A stretch of 64,000 nucleotides of DNA, taken from positions 62,001-126,000 of the forward strand of contig NZ_QVAI01000007.1 of NCBI RefSeq assembly GCF_003427025.1, written 5' to 3'. The notes below the pieces were generated by a model. That model saw only the letters and a list, made by a program, of their open reading frames with translations. It was not told where the DNA came from and searched no databases. Origin of the DNA: Jiangella endophytica. GTDB lineage: Bacteria; Actinomycetota; Actinomycetes; Jiangellales; Jiangellaceae. The translations under genes were made by a program, and so were the position numbers. Every line of letters starts with the position of its first letter. Within the stretch, counting starts at the first letter, position 1. Shown here in pieces: positions 36,126-44,939 of the stretch.

Positions 36126-37328
36126 ATGCAGAAACCGAGCGCGCGCTACCGGGGCTACCGCAGCTTCGACTACCTCGAGCCGCACACCGACTACCGCGTG
36201 TTCGACCTCGCCCAGGAGATCGGCCGCGTGCCGGCGTACGACGTCGGGCTGGACGAGGAGCAGGCGCGACGCGTGACCGAGATCCTCGGCCGCGAGCACG
36301 TCATCTCCCTGCACGAGCACCCGAAGATCCTCACCACCGACCCGTCGCTGCTGAAGGAGTACAACGGCACCGGCCGCAACGCGTTCGGGTTCGAGGGGAT
36401 CGCCCGGTCGGGCATGACCGCGTTCTTCGACAACTTCATGAACGGCACCAACACCGTGACGTCGGAGCACGGCTGGAAGTGGAACGACGTCATCTTCGAC
36501 CTCGGTCTGCGCTTCGCCGACGTCGCGCAGCAGAACCACGTCGTCCTCGCGCGCACCGTCGCCGACCTGGAGAAGGCCAAGGCCGACGGGCGCATCGCGC
36601 TGGTCGCCGGCCTCGAGGCGGCGACGATGATCGAGAACGAGCTGGACCGGCTCGACGTCCTCTACGGCCTCGGCGTACGACAGATGGGCATCGCCTACTC
36701 GATGGCCAACCAGCTCGGGGCCGGCCTGGCCGAGCCGCAGGACGGCGGGCTGACGTTGTTCGGCGGCCGCGCGGTCGAGCGGATGAACAAGCTCGGCATC
36801 GCCATCGACGTCTCGCACTCGTCGGACCGCACCAGCCGCGACGTCATCGACCGCTCATCGGTGCCGGTGTTCATCACGCACGCCGGTGCGCGGACGGTCT
36901 GGCCGACCAACCGGATGAAGCCCGACGACGTCATCGTCGCCTGCGCCGAGCGCGGCGGGGTCATCGGCATCGAGGCGGCGCCGCACACGACGCTGTCCGA
37001 GCAGCATCCGGAGCACTCGCTGGAGTCGGTCATGGACCACTTCCAGTACTGCGTCGACCTGGTCGGCATCGACCACGTCGCGTTCGGGCCCGACACCAAC
37101 TTCGGCGACCACGTCGGGCTGCACGACTCCTTCACCGGGCACCTCAGCATCGCCGGCGCGCACGGGCACGTGGACCACCCGCGGGTCCCGTACGTCGCCG
37201 GCGTCGAGAACCCGGCGGAGAACTTCACCAACATCGTCGGCTGGCTGGTCAAGCACGGCTGGTCCGACGACGACATCAGCAAGGTCATCGGTCTGAACAT
37301 CCTGCGTGTACTCAAGGAGGTCTGGTGA
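36126..37328 (+). CDS. M19-type membrane dipeptidase paralogue A
   Basis: 400 residues from ATG 36126, with GGAG six bases upstream; TTG 36105 and ATG 36120 are weaker. The peptidase M19 (renal dipeptidase) fold is recognisable: a conserved Glu in GLEAATMIENELDR (about residue 163), IDVSHSSDR and FITHAGAR supplying the two later His ligands, and FGPDTNFGD near the end. The first metal motif, normally HxD, is ISLHEHPK (about 62-66), that is HxH. M19 enzymes hydrolyse dipeptides, including some with D-residues. No signal peptide is seen, so it acts in the cytoplasm. The stop overlaps the next start (GTGA). It is about 60% identical by eye to the copy at 44940-46163. Confidence 0.85.
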   Translation: MQKPSARYRGYRSFDYLEPHTDYRVFDLAQEIGRVPAYDVGLDEEQARRVTEILGREHVISLHEHPKILTTDPSLLKEYNGTGRNAFGFEGIARSGMTAFFDNFMNGTNTVTSEHGWKWNDVIFDLGLRFADVAQQNHVVLARTVADLEKAKADGRIALVAGLEAATMIENELDRLDVLYGLGVRQMGIAYSMANQLGAGLAEPQDGGLTLFGGRAVERMNKLGIAIDVSHSSDRTSRDVIDRSSVPVFITHAGARTVWPTNRMKPDDVIVACAERGGVIGIEAAPHTTLSEQHPEHSLESVMDHFQYCVDLVGIDHVAFGPDTNFGDHVGLHDSFTGHLSIAGAHGHVDHPRVPYVAGVENPAENFTNIVGWLVKHGWSDDDISKVIGLNILRVLKEVW

Positions 37329-38977
37329 AGGGCACGATCGGACGCATCCGCAAGGCCGGCGCGGCACTCGCCGTCGCGGCACTCGTCGCGACCGCGGGCT
37401 GCTCGCTCAACGAGGGTGGTGATTCCACCAGCGGCTCGGGCAGCACGGACGGCTCGGGCGAGCAGGCCGGCGGCGCGACGCTGCGCATCGGCACGACGAC
37501 GGACATGGAGAACTTCAACCCGCTGCAGTCGCTGTCGAAGACGGACAGCTGGATCCTCAACGCGACCTACCCGACGCTCCTGCGCATCGACGGCAACGCG
37601 CAGAAGGTGCCGGAGCTGGCCGAGGAGTACACCACCGAGGCCGACGGCAGTGTCGTCGTGTTCCACCTGCGCGACGACTTCGAGTGGTCCGACGGCACCC
37701 CGGTGACCGCGAACGACGTCGCGTTCACCGCCCAGGCGATCATGGACTACCAGCTGGGCAACGTCGCGGCGAAGCTCACCTGGGTCACCGACATCGAGGT
37801 CCGCGACGACCAGACCGTCGCGTTCACGCTGAGCGAGCCGTACGCGCCGTTCGCCGAGGGTCTCGGGTTCTGGATGCGGATCGTGCCCGAGCACATCTTC
37901 GGCGAGGCCGGCGACCTCTCGCAGTTCGCCAACGACTCCGACTGGGTCGGCGCCGGCGCGTACATCCTCGACTCCGCCACCAAGGGCCAGCGGTACACCC
38001 TGAAGGCGAACGAGAACTACCCGTACGCCCCCGAGGGCGGCGCCGCCGTCGAGACCGTCGAGTACGTCGTCTACCCCGACGTCAACACGATGATCCTGGC
38101 GCTGCGCAACGGCGACATCGACCTCATGGGCACGCCGGTCCCGGTGTCCGCGGTGGCGTCGCTGGAGAGCGAGGACAACATCGAGGTCGAGACCGTCGGG
38201 TCGCTCGGCTTCGCGCACCTCACCTACAACATGCAGAACCCGGTGCTGGCCGACCAGACGGTCCGGCAGGCGCTGTCGATGGTCGTCGACACGGAGTCGA
38301 TCATCGAGACGATCCTGCAGGGCGACGGCCAGCAGATGGTCGGCCCGATCTCGCCGACCTTCGCCGACTACGACAACACCGACCTGGAGCCGTACCCGTT
38401 CGACCCGGCCGGCGCCCGCGCGCTGCTGGAGGGCGCCGGCTACGCCGACGCCAACGGCGACGGCATCCTGGACGACCTGTCCTTCGAGATGGTCTGCGAC
38501 CAGTCCAACGCCAACCTCACCCGGGTGGCCGAGGTGGTCCGCGACAACGCGGCCGAGGCCGGCATCCAGATCGACCTGGCCTGCATCGAGCGCAACACCT
38601 TCCTCAGCCGGACCCGCGGCGGCGAGTACGACATCGACCTGTCGCAGTGGGGCGTCTTCGACAACCCGATGGACCAGCTGCGCAGCACCTACCTGTCGTC
38701 CAACCCGGGCGGGATCAACTACAACCTGGTCGCCGACCCGGAGCTCGACGCCCTGGTGAACGACGCCGCGGTGACGGCCGACACCGAGCAGTTCGTGGAG
38801 AAGATCAAGGGCATCGACGCCTACGTGCACGACCAGGCGCTGCTGACCCCGCTGTACGTGGAGAACTTCCGCTTCGCGTACCGCGCCGACCGGTTCACCG
38901 GCTTCGACCCGTCGCCGTCGGACCTGCTCGGCATGGTCACCGGCTACTCGTTGTCCCAGGTCACGACGGTCGACTGA
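37325..38977 (+). CDS. ABC transporter substrate-binding lipoprotein (SBP family 5, Dpp/Opp type)
   Basis: 550 residues from GTG 37325 behind AAGGAGG. The signal peptide ends in a lipobox, VATAGCS, with C26 as the lipidated residue; a Gly/Ser-rich linker follows (SGSGSTDGSGEQAGG). The mature part shows SBP_bac_5 features: LRIGTTTDMENFNPL, a VVFHLRDDFEWSDGTPVTANDV stretch in two pieces, and AYILDSATKGQRY. These proteins capture di-/oligopeptides or, in some cases, other amides and glycans on the outer face. It overlaps the upstream dipeptidase gene by four bases and is followed by 44 bases before the permease genes, the largest gap inside the operon. Confidence 0.9.
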   Translation: MKGTIGRIRKAGAALAVAALVATAGCSLNEGGDSTSGSGSTDGSGEQAGGATLRIGTTTDMENFNPLQSLSKTDSWILNATYPTLLRIDGNAQKVPELAEEYTTEADGSVVVFHLRDDFEWSDGTPVTANDVAFTAQAIMDYQLGNVAAKLTWVTDIEVRDDQTVAFTLSEPYAPFAEGLGFWMRIVPEHIFGEAGDLSQFANDSDWVGAGAYILDSATKGQRYTLKANENYPYAPEGGAAVETVEYVVYPDVNTMILALRNGDIDLMGTPVPVSAVASLESEDNIEVETVGSLGFAHLTYNMQNPVLADQTVRQALSMVVDTESIIETILQGDGQQMVGPISPTFADYDNTDLEPYPFDPAGARALLEGAGYADANGDGILDDLSFEMVCDQSNANLTRVAEVVRDNAAEAGIQIDLACIERNTFLSRTRGGEYDIDLSQWGVFDNPMDQLRSTYLSSNPGGINYNLVADPELDALVNDAAVTADTEQFVEKIKGIDAYVHDQALLTPLYVENFRFAYRADRFTGFDPSPSDLLGMVTGYSLSQVTTVD

Positions 38978-39021
38978 CCGACCGGCCCAGTCCACACATC
39001 CGGGAGGGTGGGTAGCACACC

Positions 39022-39975
39022 GTGTTGAGGTATGCCGCGAGTCGGCTGTTCCGCGCGATCCTGACCATCTGGATCGCCGTGACGGTGACGTTCTTCCTGC
39101 TGCGGCTGCTGCCGGCGGACCCCACCCTCCTGGTGGTGGAGGGCGACATGACTCCGGAGATGCAGGACGCGCTCCGGAGTCAGTACGGCCTGGACAAGCC
39201 GATCCTCCAGCAGTACGTGCTCTACCTGGGCCAGCTGGTCCAGGGCAACCTCGGCGTCTCGTTCCGGCAGCTGATCCCGGTCAGCGACCTCCTGCTGAAC
39301 CGGCTGCCGTGGACCCTGCTCCTCGCCGGCTCGGCGTTCGTCCTGACGCTGCTGATCGGCATCCCGCTGGGCGTCAAGGCCGCCGTCGGGCGCGGCGGCA
39401 TGGTCGACCGCGCCGTGCAGTTCTTCGGCATCACGTCGAACGCGCTGTTCATCCCCAGCGTCGCGATCCTGCTGCTGGTCGTGTTCGGGTCGAACCTCGG
39501 CTGGTTCCCGATCGGTCAGGCCATCGACCCGGACACGCGCGGGCTCGCGGCGTACGGCTCGCTGCTGCACCATCTGGCGCTGCCGCTGTTCTCACTGGTG
39601 CTGGTCCAGCTCGGACCGTACGCGCTGACGCTGAGGACGAACATGGTCGAGGTGCTCGGCGAGGACTACATCACCAGCGCCCGGTCCCGCGGGCTCACCC
39701 ACCGCCGGGTGGTGTGGCGCCACGCGCTGCGCAACGCGGTGCTGCCGGCACTGATGCTGATGGGCCTGCAGCTCGGGACCCTGATCGGCGGCGCCGTGCT
39801 GACCGAGACGGTGTTCGCCTACCCGGGCGTCGGCCGGCTGATCTTCGAGTCGGTGCAGCAGCTGGACTTCCCGGTGCTGCAGGGCGCCTTCGTCATCCTC
39901 GCGGTGACCGTCGTGCTGGCCAATCTGCTCACCGACCTGCTCTCGATGGTTCTCAACCCAAGGATCCGCACATGA
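39022..39975 (+). CDS. ABC transporter permease, DppB/OppB type
   Basis: 317 residues from GTG 39022. Six membrane helices with the family N-terminus (YAASRLFRAILTIWIAVTVTFFLLRLLP), an extracytoplasmic loop ending QGNLGVSF, and the cytoplasmic EAA loop EDYITSARSRGLTHRRVVWR that contacts the ATPase. It forms half of the channel for substrates delivered by the SBP encoded upstream. Its stop overlaps the ATG of the second permease (ATGA), so the two are made in equal amounts. Confidence 0.92.
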   Translation: MLRYAASRLFRAILTIWIAVTVTFFLLRLLPADPTLLVVEGDMTPEMQDALRSQYGLDKPILQQYVLYLGQLVQGNLGVSFRQLIPVSDLLLNRLPWTLLLAGSAFVLTLLIGIPLGVKAAVGRGGMVDRAVQFFGITSNALFIPSVAILLLVVFGSNLGWFPIGQAIDPDTRGLAAYGSLLHHLALPLFSLVLVQLGPYALTLRTNMVEVLGEDYITSARSRGLTHRRVVWRHALRNAVLPALMLMGLQLGTLIGGAVLTETVFAYPGVGRLIFESVQQLDFPVLQGAFVILAVTVVLANLLTDLLSMVLNPRIRT

Positions 39976-40859
39976 GCACCGAGCCGCAGCCCCTCAAGGT
40001 CGATACCCCCGCGGCGGCGCTGACCAGCGCCAGGCGCCGTCGCTCGGGAGGGTTCTTCTCCGCGCCGTCGGGATGGCTGTCCGTCGGCGTGCTGGGCCTG
40101 TTCGCGGTCGTCGCGATCTTCGGGCCGATGGTCGTGGACTCCCCCAGCGGCCTGGGCACCGACATCCTGCAGTCACCGTCCGGCGCCCACTGGTTCGGCA
40201 CCGACGACCTCGGCCAGGACGTCTTCGCCCAGGTCGTCTGGGGCACCCGCATCAGCCTCCTGGTCGGCGCCGTCGCGTCGCTGATCGCGATCTGCATCGG
40301 CACCCTGCTGGGCCTGGCCGCGGCCTACGTGAAGCGGCTGGACCCGGTGGTCACCACGGCCACCGACGTCATGCTGTCGCTGCCGATGCTGCCGCTGATG
40401 ATCCTGGTGACCGCGCTGGCCGGGCCGAGCGTCCTCACGCTGATCACCGTCATCGGGCTGCTGTCCTGGCCCGAGGTGACCCGGATGATCCGGGCGAACG
40501 GCCTGGTCGTGGCCGCGATGCCCTACATCGACGGCGCCCGGGTGCTCGGCGCCGGCGCGACCCGGATCATCTCCCGCGAGATCCTGCCCGCGGTCATGCC
40601 GCTGGTCGTGGTCAACGTGCTGCTCACCGCCGCCCGCGCCGTCATCGCCGAGGCGGGCCTGTCGTTCCTCGGCATGGGCGATCCCTCGTCGTGGTCGTGG
40701 GGTCGCATCCTGCTCAACGCGCAGCGCTCCGGCACCATCGCGTCGGCCTGGTGGCAGACGCTGTTCCCGTCGCTGGCGATCCTGCTGCTCGTACTGGCCG
40801 CGACCATCGCCGGCATCCGCTACAACGACTCGCGCGACCCGCGCACCCGAGGAGTGTGA
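39972..40859 (+). CDS. ABC transporter permease, DppC/OppC type
   Basis: 295 residues from ATG 39972. An N-terminal cytoplasmic tail precedes a first helix (WLSVGVLGLFAVVAIFGPM). The typical OppC signature HWFGTDDLGQDVFAQVVWGT is at about residue 77, and the EAA loop is YIDGARVLGAGATRIISREI. The C-terminus RYNDSRDPRTRGV is normal for DppC. It pairs with the preceding permease to form the membrane channel. Three bases separate it from the M24-fold gene. Confidence 0.92.
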   Translation: MSTEPQPLKVDTPAAALTSARRRRSGGFFSAPSGWLSVGVLGLFAVVAIFGPMVVDSPSGLGTDILQSPSGAHWFGTDDLGQDVFAQVVWGTRISLLVGAVASLIAICIGTLLGLAAAYVKRLDPVVTTATDVMLSLPMLPLMILVTALAGPSVLTLITVIGLLSWPEVTRMIRANGLVVAAMPYIDGARVLGAGATRIISREILPAVMPLVVVNVLLTAARAVIAEAGLSFLGMGDPSSWSWGRILLNAQRSGTIASAWWQTLFPSLAILLLVLAATIAGIRYNDSRDPRTRGV

Positions 40860-40862
40860 CCC

Positions 40863-42038
40863 GTGCACCTGCCCGACTCGTTCTACCTCGGTGCCCTCGA
40901 CCGCGTGGTCGAGCGGCTCGGCGCCGACGGCCACGACGGCCTGCTGGTCACCCACCCCGCCGACGTCGCCTACCTCGTCGGTTTCTGCTACGCGGTCACC
41001 GAGCGCCCGGTGTACCTGTGGATCGGCGCCGACCACGACCGGTTCGTCCTCGTCCCCGAACTGGACCGCGAGTACGCCGAGCAGCAGCGCATCCACGCCC
41101 CCGTCCAGACCTACTTCGAGTACCCCGGCGTCACCAGCCCCGAGGAGCACCTGGGGCGGCTGCTGAAGCACCGCGGCCTCGGCTCCGCCCGCATCGCCTA
41201 CACGTCGTCGATCTCGGTCGGGACGTTCGACCGGCTGCGCGCGGTGCTGCCGGACGCCACCTGGGCGACGTCGAACGTCGTCGCCGGGCTGCGGCTGACC
41301 AAGGCGCCGGAGGAGATCGAGCTGCACCGGCAGGCCGCGGACATCTGCGACTCGATGCTGGCGGCCGGCCGCGCGTACATCGAGGACGCCATCGCCGCCG
41401 GCGGCGAGCTGCCGCGCGAGGGCGAGATCGCCCGGCACGTCATCGGCCACGGCACCGACCTCGTCTACCAGCGCTACGACCACGTCGTGTTCACGACCAA
41501 ACTGGCCGGCGGCCTGGTCTACGCCGGGCCGAACGCCGCCAACCCGCACGGACTGCCCAGCAGCCGCCGGGTCCAGCGAGGCGACACGCTGATCCTGTCG
41601 CTCGGCGCGGCCGTGCTGAGCCGGTTCGTGGAGAGCGAGCGCACGTTCGTCATCGGCGAGCCGAGCGCGGACCAGCGCCGCTACTTCGAGACCGCGCGCA
41701 CCGCGCAGCACGTCGGCACCGAGGCCATGCGCGTGGGCCGCACGTGCGCCGACGTCAACGCCGAGTGCCTCGACGTCATCCGCGACGGCGGCATGGGCGA
41801 GTACCTGCGGCACCGTCAGGGCCACGGCATCGGCGTGCAGCAGCACGAGGCGCCGTGGGTCGAGGACGGCGACCCGACCCCGCTGGCCGCCGGCATGGTG
41901 CTGTCCAGCGAGCCGGGCGTCTACGTCCCCGGGCACGGCGGCTACCGGATCTCCGACACGGTGCTTGTCACCGCCGACGGCCCCGAGCGGCTCACCACCT
42001 ACCCGCGCACCCTCGAGGAGAACGTGATCCTGGCATGA
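40863..42038 (+). CDS. M24-fold (pita-bread) hydrolase with degenerate, creatinase-like metal site
   Basis: 391 residues from GTG 40863. N-terminal creatinase/prolidase domain to about 145, then the pita-bread domain. In metal-dependent M24 peptidases five residues bind the metals (D, D, H, E, E). Here the first Asp is S246 (LILSLGA), the second is E257 in VESERTF, the His (RQGHGIGVQQHE) and first Glu (E350, SSEPGVY) remain, and the last Glu is S364 (YRISDTV). The motif ERT (E259) and SLG/SLN match what I recall of creatinase, a metal-free member; H229 and E259 are 30 residues apart, like H232 and E262 there. The protein is therefore more likely an amidinohydrolase-like or other C-N hydrolase than an Xaa-Pro peptidase. 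The substrate is unknown. Confidence 0.75.
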   Translation: MHLPDSFYLGALDRVVERLGADGHDGLLVTHPADVAYLVGFCYAVTERPVYLWIGADHDRFVLVPELDREYAEQQRIHAPVQTYFEYPGVTSPEEHLGRLLKHRGLGSARIAYTSSISVGTFDRLRAVLPDATWATSNVVAGLRLTKAPEEIELHRQAADICDSMLAAGRAYIEDAIAAGGELPREGEIARHVIGHGTDLVYQRYDHVVFTTKLAGGLVYAGPNAANPHGLPSSRRVQRGDTLILSLGAAVLSRFVESERTFVIGEPSADQRRYFETARTAQHVGTEAMRVGRTCADVNAECLDVIRDGGMGEYLRHRQGHGIGVQQHEAPWVEDGDPTPLAAGMVLSSEPGVYVPGHGGYRISDTVLVTADGPERLTTYPRTLEENVILA

Positions 42039-42901
42039 CGACCACTCGCACGCACACCGAGACCATCAACGGCGCGCGCCTCGTCATCGAGGAACTCGGC
42101 CCGCAGGACGCGCCCGCGATCGTCGTCCACCACGGCGCGCCGGGCCTGGGCTCGCGGGCGGAGCCGCTGCGCTCGTTCGGCCCGTTCGCCGACGCCTACC
42201 GGATCGTGACGTTCGACGCCCGCGGCTCCGGCTCGTCCTCCGACGACGGCCCGTTCAGCCACGAGCAGTGGGTGGCCGACATCGAGGAGATCCGCCTCAG
42301 GTTCGACCTCGGCGACATCGTCATGGCCGGCGGATCCTACGGCGGCTTCCTCGCGATGGAGTACACGCTGGCGCATCCCGAGCGGGTCCGGGCGCTGGTG
42401 CTGCGCGACACCGCCGCCGACACGTCGCACGACCACCTCGCCGTCGAGCGGGCCCGCGACTTCGACATCGTCCCGATCGACCCGTGGGCCATCGACCGCA
42501 TCGGCACCGGCAACTTCGCCGGCAACACCGAGTTCGAGCGGTACTGGCGGGCCATCCTCCCGCTCTACGACCACCACTACGACCCCGCGGCGGTCGAGCG
42601 GAAGGCCGCGAACACCCAGTACCACTACGCCACGCACAACGCGGCGTTCGGTGTGAACATGCCGAAGTACGACCTCACGGGCCGGCTGCCGGAGATCACC
42701 TGCCCGGTGCTCGTCACCGTCGGACGGCACGACTGGCGCACGCCGGTGCCGGCGTCGGAGCTGATCGCCGGCCGCGTCGCCGACGGCCGGCTGGTCGTGT
42801 TCGAGCACTCCGGCCACTCGCCGCAGCTGGAGGAGCCGGAGCTGTTCCAGGCGACGGTGCGCGGGTTCCTGCGCGACGTGGGAGTAATGCCGCATGGCTG
42901 A
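42035..42901 (+). CDS. Alpha/beta hydrolase, proline iminopeptidase-like
   Basis: 288 residues from ATG 42035, overlapping the previous stop (ATGA). The alpha/beta fold is clear: oxyanion region VVHHGAPGLGS (about residue 32), FDARGSGSS, nucleophile elbow AGGSYGGFLA (serine near residue 107), the acid in VTVGRHDWRTP, and the catalytic His in FEHSGHSPQLEEPE. The HHGAPG and FDARGSGSS motifs resemble proline iminopeptidases (S33), which release N-terminal proline from small peptides. Context in a peptide-transport operon supports a peptidase or amidase role, but S33-like proteins are broad and the substrate is inferred. Confidence 0.82.
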   Translation: MTTTRTHTETINGARLVIEELGPQDAPAIVVHHGAPGLGSRAEPLRSFGPFADAYRIVTFDARGSGSSSDDGPFSHEQWVADIEEIRLRFDLGDIVMAGGSYGGFLAMEYTLAHPERVRALVLRDTAADTSHDHLAVERARDFDIVPIDPWAIDRIGTGNFAGNTEFERYWRAILPLYDHHYDPAAVERKAANTQYHYATHNAAFGVNMPKYDLTGRLPEITCPVLVTVGRHDWRTPVPASELIAGRVADGRLVVFEHSGHSPQLEEPELFQATVRGFLRDVGVMPHG

Positions 42902-43922
42902 GACGATGGTCGCCGCGCCGCGCAAGCCCGCCGAGGGCGCGCCGGTCCTCAGCGTGCGCGACCTGTGCGTCGAGTTCGACACCCGCGACGGCGTCCGGCC
43001 GGTGGTCCAGAGCGTCAGCCTCGACGTCTACGCGGGACGGACGCTGGCGGTGCTCGGCGAGTCCGGCTCGGGCAAGTCGGTCACCGCGCGCTCGGTCATG
43101 GGGCTGATCGATCCGCCCGGCCGCATCACCGGCGGCCAGGTGCTGTTCGAGGGCACCGACCTCGTCCAGGTCTCCGCCGAGGAGCGGCGGCTGGTCAGCG
43201 GCGAGAAGGTCGCGATCGTCTTCCAGGACGCGCTCTCCGCGCTCAACCCGGTCTTCTCCGTCGGGGAGCAGATCGCGGAGCTGCTGCGCACGCGGCGCGG
43301 CCTGAGCCGGCGCGAGGCCGCCGCCGGCGCCGTCGACCTGATGGCGCGGGTGCGCATTCCGGCGGCGAAGCGACGGGCCAAGGAGTACCCGCACCAGTTC
43401 TCCGGCGGCATGCGCCAGCGCGCGATGATCGCGATGGCGCTGGCCCTCGAGCCGACCGTCCTCATCGCCGACGAGCCGACGACGGCGCTCGACGTCACCG
43501 TCCAGGCGCAGATCATGGACCTGCTGCTGGACCTGCAGGACGAGACCGGCATGGGGATGATCCTCATCACCCACGACCTCGGCGTCGTCGCCGAGACCGC
43601 GGACACGCTGGCGGTCATGTACGCCGGGCGGATCGTCGAGCGCGGCCGCGTCGACGACGTCTTCGCCCGGCCCGCGCATCCGTACACCCGAGGCCTGCTG
43701 CACTCCATCCCGCGCCTGGATCGCGAGGAGGAGTCGCTGTGGGCGATCCCCGGCTCACCGCCCACCGTGCTCAACCGGGTGACCGGGTGCGCGTTCGCCA
43801 CCCGCTGCGACGTCGCGATCGACCTGTGCACGACGTCGCGCCCGGACCTGACGGAGCTGCGCCCGGCCGGCCGGGCCAGCGCCTGCCACCGTCACGAGGA
43901 GGTGCTCCATGACCGCGTCTGA
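42894..43922 (+). CDS. ABC transporter ATPase, DppD/OppD type
   Basis: 342 residues from ATG 42894, overlapping the hydrolase gene by 8 bases. Walker A is GESGSGKS (about residue 55), the signature is FSGGMRQR, Walker B is VLIADEPTTALD, and the switch His is ITHDLG. The oligopeptide-transporter C-terminal extension with a Cys-containing stretch (GCAFATRCDVAIDLC) is present; in relatives this can hold an Fe-S cluster. It powers import together with the second ATPase. The C-terminal 14 bases overlap the next gene. Confidence 0.92.
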   Translation: MAETMVAAPRKPAEGAPVLSVRDLCVEFDTRDGVRPVVQSVSLDVYAGRTLAVLGESGSGKSVTARSVMGLIDPPGRITGGQVLFEGTDLVQVSAEERRLVSGEKVAIVFQDALSALNPVFSVGEQIAELLRTRRGLSRREAAAGAVDLMARVRIPAAKRRAKEYPHQFSGGMRQRAMIAMALALEPTVLIADEPTTALDVTVQAQIMDLLLDLQDETGMGMILITHDLGVVAETADTLAVMYAGRIVERGRVDDVFARPAHPYTRGLLHSIPRLDREEESLWAIPGSPPTVLNRVTGCAFATRCDVAIDLCTTSRPDLTELRPAGRASACHRHEEVLHDRV

Positions 43923-44925
43923 GCCGGTGCTCTCGGTCGAGAACCTGACCCGGCACTTCGCGGGTCGCCGTTCCGTCCTGCCCGGACGCCCGGCGACCGC
44001 CGTCCGCGCCGTCGACGGCGTCAGCTTCGAGCTGCATGCCGGCGAGACCCTCGGCATCGTCGGCGAGTCCGGCTGCGGCAAGTCCACGCTCGCCCGGATG
44101 ATCGTCGGGCTGGAGACGCCGACGTCCGGCGCCGTACGGTTCCGCGGCACCGACGTGCACTCCGTCCGCGGCCGCCAGGCCCGCGACCTGCGCCGGCGTG
44201 TGCAGATCGTGCTGCAGGACCCGTACACGTCGCTGAACCCGCGCCGGACCGTGCGTGAACTGCTGCGCCAGCCGTTCGAGATCCACCGCGACCTGCTGCC
44301 GCGCAAGCAGCAGGCGGCGCGGGTCGCCGAGCTGGTGGAGCTGGTCGGTCTCGACCCGGACCACCTCGACCGGTACCCGTTCCAGTTCTCCGGCGGCCAG
44401 CGCCAGCGCATCGGCATCGCCCGCGCGCTCGCGCTCTCCCCCGACGTCATCGTCTGCGACGAGCCGGTGTCCGCGCTCGACGTGTCGATCCAGGCGCAGG
44501 TCGTGAACCTGTTCCAGCGGCTGCAGCGCGAGCTGGGGCTGGCGTACGTGTTCATCGCGCACGACCTGTCCGTCGTCCGGCACATCTCCGACCGCGTCGG
44601 CGTGATGTACCTCGGCAAGCTGGCCGAGCTGGGCTCGCGCCGCGACGTCTACGACAGCCCGCGGCACCCGTACACGTCGGCGCTGCTGTCCGCCGTGCCG
44701 ATGCCCGACCCGAAGGTGCGGGGACGGCGCACCCGCCGGCTGCTCGAGGGCGACCCCCCGAGCCCGGTGGACCCGCCGTCGGGCTGCCGGTTCCGCACGC
44801 GCTGCTGGAAGGCGACCGACGAGTGCGCGACGGTCGAGCCGCTGCTCGCCGGCGACGACCGGCATCGTCAGGCCTTCGCCTGCCACCACCCCATGCCCAG
44901 CACGAACGGTCCCGCGACCGCATGA
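43909..44925 (+). CDS. ABC transporter ATPase, DppF/OppF type
   Basis: 338 residues from ATG 43909. Walker A GESGCGKS (about residue 50), Q-loop QDPYTSLNPRRTV, signature FSGGQRQRIGIARAL, Walker B VIVCDEPVSALD and switch IAHDLSVV are all intact. The C-terminal oligopeptide-type extension ends GCRFRTRCWKATDECA. Second ATPase of the Dpp-type importer. Its stop overlaps an upstream ATG (44922) of the following dipeptidase frame. Confidence 0.92.
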   Translation: MTASEPVLSVENLTRHFAGRRSVLPGRPATAVRAVDGVSFELHAGETLGIVGESGCGKSTLARMIVGLETPTSGAVRFRGTDVHSVRGRQARDLRRRVQIVLQDPYTSLNPRRTVRELLRQPFEIHRDLLPRKQQAARVAELVELVGLDPDHLDRYPFQFSGGQRQRIGIARALALSPDVIVCDEPVSALDVSIQAQVVNLFQRLQRELGLAYVFIAHDLSVVRHISDRVGVMYLGKLAELGSRRDVYDSPRHPYTSALLSAVPMPDPKVRGRRTRRLLEGDPPSPVDPPSGCRFRTRCWKATDECATVEPLLAGDDRHRQAFACHHPMPSTNGPATA

Positions 44926-44939
44926 TCACGAGGAGCACA

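Noticed and set aside
42035-42901. Reading the hydrolase as the end of a 942-residue fusion starting at 40073
   Set aside because: The upstream part is out of frame with the permease and M24 genes. ATG 42035 overlapping the previous stop explains translation.
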